Under the pieces are notes generated by a model that was not told the origin of the DNA, did not search any database, and saw nothing but the letters and a program-made list of their open reading frames with translations. This document shows positions 50,787 through 60,058 of a DNA stretch of 64,000 nt, piece by piece. Origin of the DNA: Treponema_C sp050320395 (GTDB lineage: Bacteria > Spirochaetota > Spirochaetia > Treponematales > Treponemataceae); contig NZ_CP144459.1 in the NCBI RefSeq assembly GCF_050320395.1, forward strand, positions 2,046,001 through 2,110,000, given 5' to 3'. Each line of letters begins with the position of its first letter. Positions within the stretch are counted from its first letter, which is position 1. Made by a program: the position numbers and the translations under genes.

Positions 50787-51581
50787 CTAAAAAAGACTTT
50801 TGAGCTCACGGGTTGCATTGGTTAAGATTCCCAAGTACCGTCGGATTTTCCTTTTATCAAAATTAAAAACGGGGCCGGAAATACTGATTCCCCCCACAAT
50901 GGATCCGTTTTTTGCAAATATGGGAATTCCCATACAGGTTATGCCTATTTCATGTTCTTCATTGTCAAGAGCATATCCGTTTTTCCGTATCCGCTCCAAT
51001 TCGGTTTGTAAAGATTCTTTATCGGTAATTGTATACTCGGTAAAACGGGGGCGCGGCAGTTTAAGTATACGCTGCACATCATTTTCCGGCATAAATGCAA
51101 GCATAGCTTTGCCCAACGAAGTACAATAATACGGTGCGGTTTCTCCGATAATGATGCGATAGGGAACGGGATCGGTTTTTCCCGGCGGATAAGCGCTGTT
51201 CAAATAAAAAATCCGTTCCTTTTGCGGAATTGCAAAATATGTAATAAAAGACAGTTCGCGCGAGACATAGGAAATAATATCATAGACGGCTTTTTGATAT
51301 GTCAATGTTTTATTTATAACATAGGTATATTCCAAAAGTTTAAAGCCGAGCCGATAACGCTTACTTTCTTTATCCTGCTCCAAATAACCTTTTTTTTCAA
51401 AGGTCGAAACGATATTATGTACATTGCTTTTATTCAAATTTAACTTTTCGGCAATCTGTGCAATACCCAATTCCGGCGAGGCGGAATCAAAACATTCCAA
51501 AACCGTAAGCGCCTTTTCCAAAGATTTTACCTTTGCCTCGGGGTTTCCGCCTTCAAAGTCCGTTTTTTTCTTTGCCTTCAT
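50787..51581 (-). CDS. IclR-family transcriptional regulator
   Basis: N-terminal winged helix (~15-80: LTVLECFDSASPELGIAQIA, then LNLNKSNVHNIVSTFEKKGYLEQ) and the C-terminal IclR effector domain (~85-264: CTSLGKAMLAFMP, DNEEHEIGITCMGIPIF, GGISISGPV). 264 residues. The family senses small acids or sugars acid-type ligands. Placed directly upstream of the aldolase-TRAP operon in the same direction, it most likely controls it through the palindrome at 50698-50714. Confidence 0.93.
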   Translation of the reverse strand: MKAKKKTDFEGGNPEAKVKSLEKALTVLECFDSASPELGIAQIAEKLNLNKSNVHNIVSTFEKKGYLEQDKESKRYRLGFKLLEYTYVINKTLTYQKAVYDIISYVSRELSFITYFAIPQKERIFYLNSAYPPGKTDPVPYRIIIGETAPYYCTSLGKAMLAFMPENDVQRILKLPRPRFTEYTITDKESLQTELERIRKNGYALDNEEHEIGITCMGIPIFAKNGSIVGGISISGPVFNFDKRKIRRYLGILTNATRELKSLF

Positions 51582-51628
51582 ATACCGTCCTTTTCATATA
51601 TTATCGCCGCAGTTTTTCGATGCCTTCC

Positions 51629-51658
51629 AGTGTATTTTACAGAGGCCCTCTTTGTCAA
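51629..51658 (-). promoter_or_regulatory. Promoter of the IclR-family gene with a palindrome in its spacer
   Basis: On the minus strand TTGACA (51658-51653), 18 bases, TACACT (51634-51629). AGAGGCCCTCT (51641-51651), an 11-base palindrome, fills most of the spacer and may be an operator. It is unlike the 17-bp palindrome at 50698. Confidence 0.6.
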
Positions 51659-51688
51659 TCAAAAAAACTAAGCCGGAATAAGGGTTTA

Positions 51689-51717
51689 TTGCTTTATTGA
51701 AAATTCCGTGCTATACT
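51689..51717 (+). promoter_or_regulatory. Promoter of the YesM-like kinase gene
   Basis: TTGCTT (51689-51694), 17 bases, TATACT (51712-51717), 18 bases before ATG 51736. It argues against an upstream TTG start at 51697, which would precede the transcription start. Confidence 0.65.
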
Positions 51718-51735
51718 TTCTATGGAAAAGCCATA

Positions 51736-53484
51736 ATGACGACACCCTGCAAAAATGTATTAAATAAATTTCATAAACTGCATGCCCGTACTCAAGAATT
51801 GCTTGTTTTATTAATTTTATCTATTGTTCCTATTCTGATAATTACAGCCTTGATTTATGGAATCTTTTATAAGAGAATGCAAAATCAAATCAGACGTGAT
51901 ACATCAAATATTATCAACCAAATATCATATGCAACGGATATCATTACAAATCAATTGGAAGCCATTTCTACCACTTTAATTTATACAGAGCGCATACAAA
52001 ACTACCTGCACAACATATATATGGAGCAAAAGATCTCCCGAGCAGATATATTCACTGTTGAACAGGGTATCGCAATTTTTTATGACAATACATATATGCG
52101 AAATATTACGGTTTACGATATCAATTATAACTCTGTACAGTTTCCTATAGAAGTGTCAAATAATTCAAAAAAACTCATTCAAGACCATACATATGACACA
52201 TTTTCTCATCGTCCGATTTGGACTCTGGACGGCAAAAACCGTTTAATACATTTAATACGACCTATTGAAAGTTCAAGAAATTTCACACTATTAGGTTTTT
52301 TGGATATTGTCCTATATCCTGAAGCATTAAAAAAACAATTCACTCAAATAGATTTCGATCAAAAAGGAAAACTTATTCTTTTGGATGAACACATGATTCC
52401 TATCACAGGTACATTGGAACAATTGCCTGAGAATATTACCGCCAATATAACTGCAAATTCCGGAAGCTTCATAACCAGAATAAGTAAGAAAGAAAGTTAT
52501 TTTGTATTCTATCAAAAATCATCGATTACACATTGGACTACCGTAGGTTTGATTGCCCGTCAAACATTCTATAGTGACATAAAACAAATTATGCTTATAG
52601 TTTTTATATTCATACTTTCAATCATTAGTACAGCTATTTATTTCTCTTTTATGTTTTCTCACTATTCGGTAGAAAGGGTAAATCGTCTCACCACGGCAAT
52701 GGAGCACTTTTCCAAAGGGCATCTGACTACTTATCTGGAGCCTGATGATAATCCGGAATTCGGTGAAGTATGCAATCACTTCAACAATATGGTCAAGCAA
52801 ATTAATGATCTAATAAATTCAAAATATCGCTCCGAATTGTTAAAACAAAAAGCGGAATTGAAGATGTTACAAGCACAAATTAATCCCCATTTTTTATATA
52901 ATACTTTAAATGTAATGTACTGGAAAGCAGAAATCTCCTCTCAAAAAGATATAGCACAGATGATTCTTTCTTTAGCAAATTTATTACGTACGAGCATGAA
53001 TCGCAATATAGATTTTGTTACTCTAAAAGAAGAAATTGCAAACATAAATGATTATCTGTATATTCAGCGAATACGATTTCAAGAAAAAGTTACTGTAAAG
53101 ATTTGCATCCCTAAATCAATAGAGATGTATATGCTTCCAAAGTTAATCTTACAGCCGGTTATAGAAAATGCGTTTGTTCACGGAATGGAACCTAAAGCCG
53201 GAAACGGGACTATCACAATATCGGCAGAAGAAATAAAAGATGATTTACTTCTAATAATTACTGACGACGGAGTCGGAATAGACAAAGCAATACTAAAAAC
53301 ACTCCTAACCAAGCATCCGGAAAAAGGTTGTCAAGGTTTATATAATGTCCACAAGCGTATACAATTATACTATGGGATGAAATATGGTGTATCTATAAAA
53401 TCTTCATCTACAGAAGGGACAAGCGTAATGATAAAATTATCAAAAAGGAGAAAAAAATATGTACCGCGTTCTTCTGGTAGATGA
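51736..53484 (+). CDS. Sensor histidine kinase, YesM/LytS-like (sugar-locus type)
   Basis: 582 residues. Membrane helices at ~23-43 and ~285-308 enclose an extracellular sensor of ~240 residues. Then come a HAMP-like linker (~310-365), the His_kinase phosphoacceptor in QAQINPHFLYNTLN and an ATPase domain with PKLILQPVIENAFVHGME and ITDDGVGID. Kinases of this class usually sense extracellular carbohydrate status. The response-regulator gene starts 26 bases inside its 3' end. Bases are AT-rich. Confidence 0.9.
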   Translation: MTTPCKNVLNKFHKLHARTQELLVLLILSIVPILIITALIYGIFYKRMQNQIRRDTSNIINQISYATDIITNQLEAISTTLIYTERIQNYLHNIYMEQKISRADIFTVEQGIAIFYDNTYMRNITVYDINYNSVQFPIEVSNNSKKLIQDHTYDTFSHRPIWTLDGKNRLIHLIRPIESSRNFTLLGFLDIVLYPEALKKQFTQIDFDQKGKLILLDEHMIPITGTLEQLPENITANITANSGSFITRISKKESYFVFYQKSSITHWTTVGLIARQTFYSDIKQIMLIVFIFILSIISTAIYFSFMFSHYSVERVNRLTTAMEHFSKGHLTTYLEPDDNPEFGEVCNHFNNMVKQINDLINSKYRSELLKQKAELKMLQAQINPHFLYNTLNVMYWKAEISSQKDIAQMILSLANLLRTSMNRNIDFVTLKEEIANINDYLYIQRIRFQEKVTVKICIPKSIEMYMLPKLILQPVIENAFVHGMEPKAGNGTITISAEEIKDDLLLIITDDGVGIDKAILKTLLTKHPEKGCQGLYNVHKRIQLYYGMKYGVSIKSSSTEGTSVMIKLSKRRKKYVPRSSGR

Positions 53485-55000
53485 TGAGCCTATCGTACTT
53501 GAAGGTATGCGAATATTCCCATGGGATAAAGAAAATTGCGTCCCGGTCGGAGAAGCACTCGATGGAATCACCGGACTTGAAATGGTACAAAGCCTGTCCC
53601 CGGATATTATCTTTACGGACATTCGTATGCCGGGGCTGGACGGTCTTGAATTTGCAGACAAGGTACACCGATTAAAACCGGAAACAATTATTTTAATATT
53701 AACCGGACATTCGGAATTTTCATATGCTCAAAAAGCTTTACACATTGGAGTATTTGACTTTTTATTAAAGCCGATCAGCTTTGATACGCTGCATACTACA
53801 TTAAAGCGTGTATGTACGGTTCTGAATAAACGACAACAAGAACAACAGTACACGGAACAACTATCCGCTAAATTAAGACAGATATTACCCATAGTGCATG
53901 AACAAATACTAATTGATAACCTACAAAGAAAATTCGACCCCCAAAAACATAACATAAGCTTAGATTCTTTCTGCAAAGAGTTATTTGTCATTGCAGTTAT
54001 AAGAGGGGATAACATCAAGACATTAGAAGCATATGTACTGAAAGATATTCTTTCGGAAAAAATCAAAAACATAGATAAAAGTTGCATTATCTTATCGGAA
54101 TTAGAGCAACACATAGTCCTTTTCAGATTTCCTTATGAAAAGGACCGGTCAGATTGTCAAAAAAAAGTAAAAAAAATATTGGAAGATATTCAACTATACG
54201 TATGGAAAAAATATAAAATTTCTTTTTCAGCCGGTATCAGCCTCGCAAATGATGATTTTTTCCGTTTGGCATTTTTGAAACAACAGGCCCTTGAAATATT
54301 GCAAAAAAATCAACTGATAAAAAAGAATAGTATCTCTGTTTTCGAATATGGTACAATCTCATCCTTGGCCTCATCAAAAATCGAGCATGCAAAAAATCAA
54401 TTATGTGCCGCACTATTAACACGGCGGGAAAAAATAATTTGTGAGGCGTTTGACAAAATGACTTCAATAATTCAGACAAATATAGATGATACCATACAAA
54501 TTCGTAATACGCTTTATAATATTCGCTTGGAAATATTTTCTTTAGTGAATAAAAAGGATACATATATATCTACAGACAACTTATCAGATAAAAATATCCA
54601 AGAATATATTTCGGCAATGAAAGAAGAGATACTTACACTCTTATATTCTCTACAAAATCAAGATCTGAACACGCAAAAAGAGGTTGAAATTGTCGTTTCA
54701 AATTATATTAAAGAACACTATGCAGAAAATATTTCTTTAACTACTCTCTCCGAGACACTTTGTTACAGCACCGCTTATTTATCACGATTAATAAAAAAGC
54801 ACTGTAAACAAAATTTTATGACAATGCTGACAAATAAAAGGTTGGAAAAAGCAAAAGAACTGCTCATTGCCGATACCGAATCGATTGCTTGCATAGCCCA
54901 AAAAGTCGGATACAATAACACGGGATATTTTATCACGGCTTTTAATAAGCATGTCGGATGTACACCTGCGGATTATCGCTTGTCAAATTCAAAAATTTGA
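53459..55000 (+). CDS. AraC-type response regulator, YesN-like
   Basis: 513 residues. Receiver domain (~1-120) with phospho-acceptor Asp in DIIFTDIRMPGLDGLE and conserved Lys in DFLLKPI; a ~280-residue middle; two AraC helix-turn-helix motifs at the C-terminus (ISLTTLSETLCYSTAYLSRL and IACIAQKVGYNNTGYFITAF..GCTPADYR). Overlaps the kinase gene by 26 bases. Likely activates the promoter at 55045 upstream of the sugar-binding gene. Confidence 0.92.
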   Translation: MYRVLLVDDEPIVLEGMRIFPWDKENCVPVGEALDGITGLEMVQSLSPDIIFTDIRMPGLDGLEFADKVHRLKPETIILILTGHSEFSYAQKALHIGVFDFLLKPISFDTLHTTLKRVCTVLNKRQQEQQYTEQLSAKLRQILPIVHEQILIDNLQRKFDPQKHNISLDSFCKELFVIAVIRGDNIKTLEAYVLKDILSEKIKNIDKSCIILSELEQHIVLFRFPYEKDRSDCQKKVKKILEDIQLYVWKKYKISFSAGISLANDDFFRLAFLKQQALEILQKNQLIKKNSISVFEYGTISSLASSKIEHAKNQLCAALLTRREKIICEAFDKMTSIIQTNIDDTIQIRNTLYNIRLEIFSLVNKKDTYISTDNLSDKNIQEYISAMKEEILTLLYSLQNQDLNTQKEVEIVVSNYIKEHYAENISLTTLSETLCYSTAYLSRLIKKHCKQNFMTMLTNKRLEKAKELLIADTESIACIAQKVGYNNTGYFITAFNKHVGCTPADYRLSNSKI

Positions 55001-55044
55001 TAAAATATTGTCCTATCGATGACAAATCAGACAAATAGTTAAAA

Positions 55045-55073
55045 TTGCATATTCACACAAAGCGCCTTATAAT
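55045..55073 (+). promoter_or_regulatory. Promoter of the sugar uptake/GH32 operon with upstream direct repeats
   Basis: TTGCAT (55045-55050), 17 bases, TATAAT (55068-55073). Just upstream, GACAAAT occurs twice (55021-55027 and 55030-55036), a direct repeat placed where an AraC-type activator would bind. The start codon at 55113 has AAGGAGG. Confidence 0.68.
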
Positions 55074-55112
55074 TAAATAACTATAAACTTATTTCTAAGG
55101 AGGAAAATAGTT

Positions 55113-56411
55113 ATGCTGAAAAGAGTATGGCTTGTGGTAATCAGCATTTTGGCCTTTAGCTTATTGCACGCGAACGGTTCGAAGGAGTCCGATAGTAGTT
55201 CGACAAAAAAAGAAAAAAATGAAACCGAAATTACTATGTGGTATCAGGAAAATAAAGTAATGGTTCCTGCCTTTAAGAAAAGAGTTGAAGACTTTAACGA
55301 AACTTATAAGGGTAAATATCACTTAACAATTTCATTTATTCCTCGCGGCACAGCCTATGCATACGAGGACAAAGTTAATTCGGCAGCCTTTACCAATCAA
55401 TTGCCCGATTTACTTGCAATGGATGGGCCTAATATTGCCAATTATGCTGCAAATGGCATCATACTTCCTCTCGATGATTATATTACACCGGAGAGCAAAT
55501 CCGATCTAATGCCTTCAATCGTTATCCAAGGTACTTATAACCATCATTTGTATGCTATAGGCTTGAATGAATCGTCCTGTGCGTTACTCTACAATAAAGA
55601 CATTTTCCAAGCAAATAACTTTAGGATCCCTAAAAATATCGATGACGCTTATACGTGGGAAGAAGTTTATAAAATGGCAAAAAAGATATCTACCCCTAAT
55701 TGTGTAGGAATCAAGCTGATCATGAATAAGGGAGAAGGAATTCCCTACGGTCTATCTTCGTTTTGGGATATGAATGGTGCCTCTTTTACCAGTCCGGACG
55801 GTAGTAGATGCGATGGATTCCTTAACAGTAAAAAAGGTATTGAGGCGGCAGCATATTTACAACGTTTTTTTCTGGAAGGCTTGGCAAATATAGATCCTTC
55901 TCCTACGGAATTTCAAGACGGTAAAAGTGCAATGTGGATTGCAAACTCAGGCGGTCTTAAGGGAATTCTCAAGAGTTATCCGGACTTCCCGATCGGAGTT
56001 ACTTATTACCCCGTAACTAATGATCGCTCTGCTGCATCTCCTTGCGGCAGTTGGGCCCTTGGTATATCGAAAAACGTCAAAAATATTGAGGCGGCCAAAG
56101 TAGCGTTAGAATTTATGACCAATGCGGAATCGACATTAGCGTACAGCACGGAAGGAGGATATCCCCCGTCTCGCCGTTCAAATTATACAAATAATGCTAT
56201 GTGGAGCACAATGCCATTTAAGATATTTTCGGAAGAATTGTTTTCGAGTGCGGTTCCCCGCCCTAGGACTCCGGTCTATACGGTTTTATCTCCTAAATTT
56301 TCGGAAACATTTTTAGATATCTGCTCGGGAGCAGACCCCAAAGAGAGCTTGGATGCGCTCGCAAAATATGTAGATGCGGAATATACACGCTTCCAAAGTG
56401 CAAATAAATAA
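55113..56411 (+). CDS. ABC transporter sugar-binding protein (family 1)
   Basis: 432 residues: signal peptide (~1-21, ending LHA), short NGSKESDSSS linker, then the SBP family 1 fold (EITMWYQENKVMVPAFKKRV, NQLPDLLAMDGPNIANYA, LPLDDYI, GKSAMWIANSGGLKG). No lipobox Cys is visible. It starts the operon with GH32 and two CUT1 permeases, so the ligand is probably a sucrose- or fructan-derived oligosaccharide. Confidence 0.9.
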   Translation: MLKRVWLVVISILAFSLLHANGSKESDSSSTKKEKNETEITMWYQENKVMVPAFKKRVEDFNETYKGKYHLTISFIPRGTAYAYEDKVNSAAFTNQLPDLLAMDGPNIANYAANGIILPLDDYITPESKSDLMPSIVIQGTYNHHLYAIGLNESSCALLYNKDIFQANNFRIPKNIDDAYTWEEVYKMAKKISTPNCVGIKLIMNKGEGIPYGLSSFWDMNGASFTSPDGSRCDGFLNSKKGIEAAAYLQRFFLEGLANIDPSPTEFQDGKSAMWIANSGGLKGILKSYPDFPIGVTYYPVTNDRSAASPCGSWALGISKNVKNIEAAKVALEFMTNAESTLAYSTEGGYPPSRRSNYTNNAMWSTMPFKIFSEELFSSAVPRPRTPVYTVLSPKFSETFLDICSGADPKESLDALAKYVDAEYTRFQSANK

Positions 56412-56475
56412 TATTCGGTTAACATACGGAATGTCCGCATTCCGTATGTTTCACCTCTATAGCTGTTTATAAAAT

Positions 56476-58074
56476 ATGCAAAATATTAGTTTTGAATCTG
56501 ATGATTATAAAGGATTAGCTGTATTCGGAACACGAATATCGAATTCAGAGCAATGCAGCCTAATACTACAAGATGATAAAAATACGAGCCTCCTCAAAAC
56601 AATAACCTCAGAAACATTTATGTTTCATTTTGAAATAAATACGAATGTGCATTACCGGCTCACATTCGAGAATGCAAATGCAAATCTTGTATATTTAGAT
56701 ACAGGAGCGAAAATGTTGAATAGGGGTATTAAATTCTTAACTGAGGTAAAATACAATCAGTTATATCGAAATCGCTATCACTTTTCGCCGCCGGTAGGGT
56801 GGATGAATGATCCGAACGGTCTTGTATTTTACAAAGATAAGGTTCATTTATTTTATCAATTTAATCCTTTTTCACAAATATGGGGAAATATGCATTGGGG
56901 ACATGCTGTCAGCACGGATCTCATACATTGGACACATCTGCCCGTTGTTTTTTACCCACAGCCCGAATTACAAGATCGCAAGAATTTAAGAGGAGGAGCA
57001 TTTTCCGGCAGCGCAATAGTTAAAAATGACTTACTGCATGTTTTCTTTACTCGCCACTATGGAGCCTTCGATCGTTCTTGGGCAAAAGAATGGCAGGTAA
57101 AAGCGACAAGTTCAGACGGAATCATATTTGAAAATGAGCACACCGTGTTAACGGCTGATGTAGAGGGGATTGAACACGACTTTCGGGACCCTAAAATATT
57201 CGCTTATGAAAATCACTATCTGATGGTTATCGGTGGAAAACGATACGGACATCCGGTTGTATTTCTATACCGATCAGACAATACCGAGCATTGGGATTTT
57301 GTATCGGTTTTATATGAAGAAACCGACATAAAATATGCAGTTGCCGAATGCCCTGACTTTTTTTTGCTGGATGGAAAATGGGTTTTAATTGTCGGCTTTA
57401 TTAATGAAAATGCGAGAATAAAGGAACCAAGAGATGTAAAATACCTTACAGGTGAATTTAATGGTACCACATTTAAGACTGAACATTCCGGTTTGCTGGA
57501 TTACGGTAAAGATTTTTATGCCCCGCAAACTTTTTTATATAAAAACAGAAGAATATGTTTTGGCTGGAATAGCGATCCCCGTGGTATATATCGTCCGCAG
57601 CCGGCAAGTGCTAACGGGACCCTATCTCTTCCTCGTGAGTTGCACATAGAGCATGGAAGCCTTATACAGCAACCGGTGAAAGAAATATTTTATACGGTAA
57701 AAGAAAGTCCTACTTACACACTGCCGTTCTTTTTTAATTTTAAAATAAATAAGTCAAAAGATTTTACCATTACCATTTTATCCACACAGGAAGGAAAAGT
57801 TGTTCTCAAATATGCGAAGCAATTATTTTCGATCGAAGTTGCAAAAGCATCTTGCAACAATACATTCATATCTGATTTAAAACAATTGGAAGTTTTTGTT
57901 GATATATCACTCATGGAAATCTTTATTAATAACGGGAGCATGGTACTGACGCATAGATACTATCTTGAAGGGTACCCTAAAATTCTCCTTCAAATAGAAT
58001 CCGAAACTAAAGATTATTATATAAAATCATCGAATATAAACGATATTTGGGAGAAGTACAGTGATAAAAAATAA
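56476..58074 (+). CDS. Glycoside hydrolase family 32 (sucrose/fructan hydrolase)
   Basis: Beta-fructosidase acting in the cytoplasm; there is no signal peptide. The five-blade GH32 domain starts at ~100 with YHFSPPVGWMNDPNGLVFY (nucleophile Asp in NDPNG), then the FRDPK motif and the acid/base Glu in AECPDFFLLDG. A C-terminal beta-sandwich ends the 532 residues. The first ~95 residues are an extra beta-rich domain not in minimal GH32 enzymes. The end overlaps the permease start by 14 bases. Confidence 0.93.
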   Translation: MQNISFESDDYKGLAVFGTRISNSEQCSLILQDDKNTSLLKTITSETFMFHFEINTNVHYRLTFENANANLVYLDTGAKMLNRGIKFLTEVKYNQLYRNRYHFSPPVGWMNDPNGLVFYKDKVHLFYQFNPFSQIWGNMHWGHAVSTDLIHWTHLPVVFYPQPELQDRKNLRGGAFSGSAIVKNDLLHVFFTRHYGAFDRSWAKEWQVKATSSDGIIFENEHTVLTADVEGIEHDFRDPKIFAYENHYLMVIGGKRYGHPVVFLYRSDNTEHWDFVSVLYEETDIKYAVAECPDFFLLDGKWVLIVGFINENARIKEPRDVKYLTGEFNGTTFKTEHSGLLDYGKDFYAPQTFLYKNRRICFGWNSDPRGIYRPQPASANGTLSLPRELHIEHGSLIQQPVKEIFYTVKESPTYTLPFFFNFKINKSKDFTITILSTQEGKVVLKYAKQLFSIEVAKASCNNTFISDLKQLEVFVDISLMEIFINNGSMVLTHRYYLEGYPKILLQIESETKDYYIKSSNINDIWEKYSDKK

Positions 58075-58951
58075 AAACCTGTTAAAACAAACTCCGTTGC
58101 AATATGTATTGTTTTTTACTTTACCGGCAGTTTTTCTGCTGTTTTGCTTTTTATTGTTGCCGGTAGTATTTTCTTTCGGTTTCAGCTTTATGAATTTCAA
58201 TATGCTGAAACCTCAAGCCGCTTTTTTTACAGGATTTGAAAACCATGTGCGTCTTTTAACGGATCCGACTTTTTATAAAGCACTAAAGAACACAGTCTAT
58301 TTCACTGTAATTGTAGTTTTATATCAGGATTCACTGGCTTTTTTATTGGCACTTCTTGTTAAACGAAATATAAGAGGAATCGGTATTTTCAGGACGGCCT
58401 ATTTTACCCCTCTGGTTACCTCGATTACCGTAGTTTCGATTCTATGGACTTTCATCTATAATCCGAATCCGACACAGGGATTATTAAATGCGTTACGTAT
58501 TAAAATCGGCTTGGCCCCAAGTCAATTTCTCCATAATCCCAAAACTGCGATGAATTCAATTATCTTTATGTCCGGTTGGCATTCAGCCGGTTATCATATG
58601 ATGATTCTTTTAGCAGGTTTACAAGCAATCCCTAATGAATTATATGAAGCGGCGGAAATAGACGGAGCCGGTCCTATACATCAGTTTTTGCATGTAACAA
58701 TACCCGGCATCAAAAATGTATTAATTTTTGTTGTACAAGTTACCATGATATCGGCAATGAAACTATTTACACAACCTTATGTAATGACACAAGGAGGACC
58801 AAAAGAGTCAACAAAAACATTAACCTATTATATTTACCAACAAGGTTTCCAATTCAGGAATATCGGATACGCCTCAACAATTTCAATATTATTTTTTATT
58901 ATTGTAGTAACACTATCGCTGACAATGAAACACATCATAAAGGAGAAATAG
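58061..58951 (+). CDS. Sugar ABC transporter permease 1 (CUT1, MalF/UgpA type)
   Basis: 296 residues with six hydrophobic segments (~20-45, 85-108, 118-140, 165-190, 215-240, 265-288). The EAA loop is NELYEAAEIDGAGPIHQFLHVTIPGI. Overlaps GH32 by 14 bases and precedes the second permease by 7 bases. The operon lacks an ATPase gene. Confidence 0.93.
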   Translation: MIKNKNLLKQTPLQYVLFFTLPAVFLLFCFLLLPVVFSFGFSFMNFNMLKPQAAFFTGFENHVRLLTDPTFYKALKNTVYFTVIVVLYQDSLAFLLALLVKRNIRGIGIFRTAYFTPLVTSITVVSILWTFIYNPNPTQGLLNALRIKIGLAPSQFLHNPKTAMNSIIFMSGWHSAGYHMMILLAGLQAIPNELYEAAEIDGAGPIHQFLHVTIPGIKNVLIFVVQVTMISAMKLFTQPYVMTQGGPKESTKTLTYYIYQQGFQFRNIGYASTISILFFIIVVTLSLTMKHIIKEK

Positions 58952-58958
58952 AAAAATT

Positions 58959-59795
58959 ATGGCCCGAACAATAAGAAACAACTTATTTCTTTATATAATC
59001 AATGCTTTTTTAGGCCTCCTTTATATATCACCTTTGCTGTGGATGGTGGTTTCTTCACTTAAACCTGAAAGCAGAATCTTTGCGGATATGACTCGAGGTA
59101 TAAAAGCCTTTTTACCGTTAGACTGTACTTTTGAAAACTATCACGAAGTATTTGTAAGAAGTAATTTACTGCGCTATATAGGAAACAGTATATTCTATGT
59201 TACAATATTGGTATTTTTGAGCATGCTGATAAATTCGATGTGTGGATATGCGTTGGCTAAATTTAATTTTAGAGGAAAAAATTTAATATTCACGCTCATC
59301 ATTGCTCTTTTCGTATTACCGTTGGAAAGTATTATTTTATCCCTATATTGGATTGTCAATCGAATTGGCTGGAATGATTCCTATCGTGCATTAATTATAC
59401 CCTTCATTGCAAAATGTTTTGATATATACCTCTTTAGACAATTTTTTCTTGACATCCCGGATGATTTAATTGAAGCTGCTGCTATAGATGGAGCCGGCCA
59501 AATTAAGATTTTTTTTCAACTTATTATTCCAATATCCGGTCCGGTTTTTGCAACCGTATTAATTTTGGATTGTGTCGCATATTGGTCTGATTTTATGTGG
59601 CCTCTGTTGGTAACGCTGTCTCCTGAAAAACGTACCGTTCAATTAGGCTTGCAAGCTTTTTTTACCGATCCGCCCATATATTACGGCCCTATTATGGCAG
59701 CTTTGGTTGTTTCGGTTATCCCGATGATTTTAATGTTTACTTTTTTTCAGAAATACTATGTACAGGGTATTACGGCTACAGGTATAAAAGGATAA
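58959..59795 (+). CDS. Sugar ABC transporter permease 2 (CUT1, MalG/UgpE type)
   Basis: 278 residues, six hydrophobic segments, EAA loop DDLIEAAAIDGAGQIKIFFQLIIPI and the MalG-type C-terminus QKYYVQGITATGIKG. Partner of the preceding permease. No gene for the ATP-binding subunit follows; a shared MsmX/UgpC-type ATPase elsewhere is expected. Confidence 0.93.
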   Translation: MARTIRNNLFLYIINAFLGLLYISPLLWMVVSSLKPESRIFADMTRGIKAFLPLDCTFENYHEVFVRSNLLRYIGNSIFYVTILVFLSMLINSMCGYALAKFNFRGKNLIFTLIIALFVLPLESIILSLYWIVNRIGWNDSYRALIIPFIAKCFDIYLFRQFFLDIPDDLIEAAAIDGAGQIKIFFQLIIPISGPVFATVLILDCVAYWSDFMWPLLVTLSPEKRTVQLGLQAFFTDPPIYYGPIMAALVVSVIPMILMFTFFQKYYVQGITATGIKG

Positions 59796-59949
59796 ATAAA
59801 ACATACAGAATATAATATAAAGATTGATTTACTGCCTCAACAAAAGTCTTAAAGTAAAAAACTTTACAAATTATGACAGTTGAAAAATCCTCGCAGACCG
59901 CAGATAAACCGATAAAAACGTTTCTATTACGATTCTTGATATTTTTCAT

Positions 59950-59978
59950 TTGACAGGTGCACATTCCCGTGCTAGAAT
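59950..59978 (+). promoter_or_regulatory. Promoter of the GntR-glp-like operon
   Basis: TTGACA (59950-59955), 17 bases, TAGAAT (59973-59978). The predicted start lies near 59985, right at the palindrome described next. The 154 bases before it, back to the permease gene, show nothing else. Confidence 0.8.
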
Positions 59979-59987
59979 AAATTCACG

Positions 59988-60000
59988 GTGGTAATACCAC
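59988..60000 (+). promoter_or_regulatory. GntR/FadR-type operator (perfect 13-bp palindrome)
   Basis: GTGGTAATACCAC, perfect inverted repeat of the GT-rich/AC-rich type bound by FadR-subfamily GntR proteins. It covers the predicted transcription start of an operon whose first gene is such a regulator, so autorepression is likely. Confidence 0.78.
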
Positions 60001-60058
60001 AAACGAAATATTTTTATATCATCGGATGTGAAAGAAAAGTCGGGAAAAGAAGCACGGT

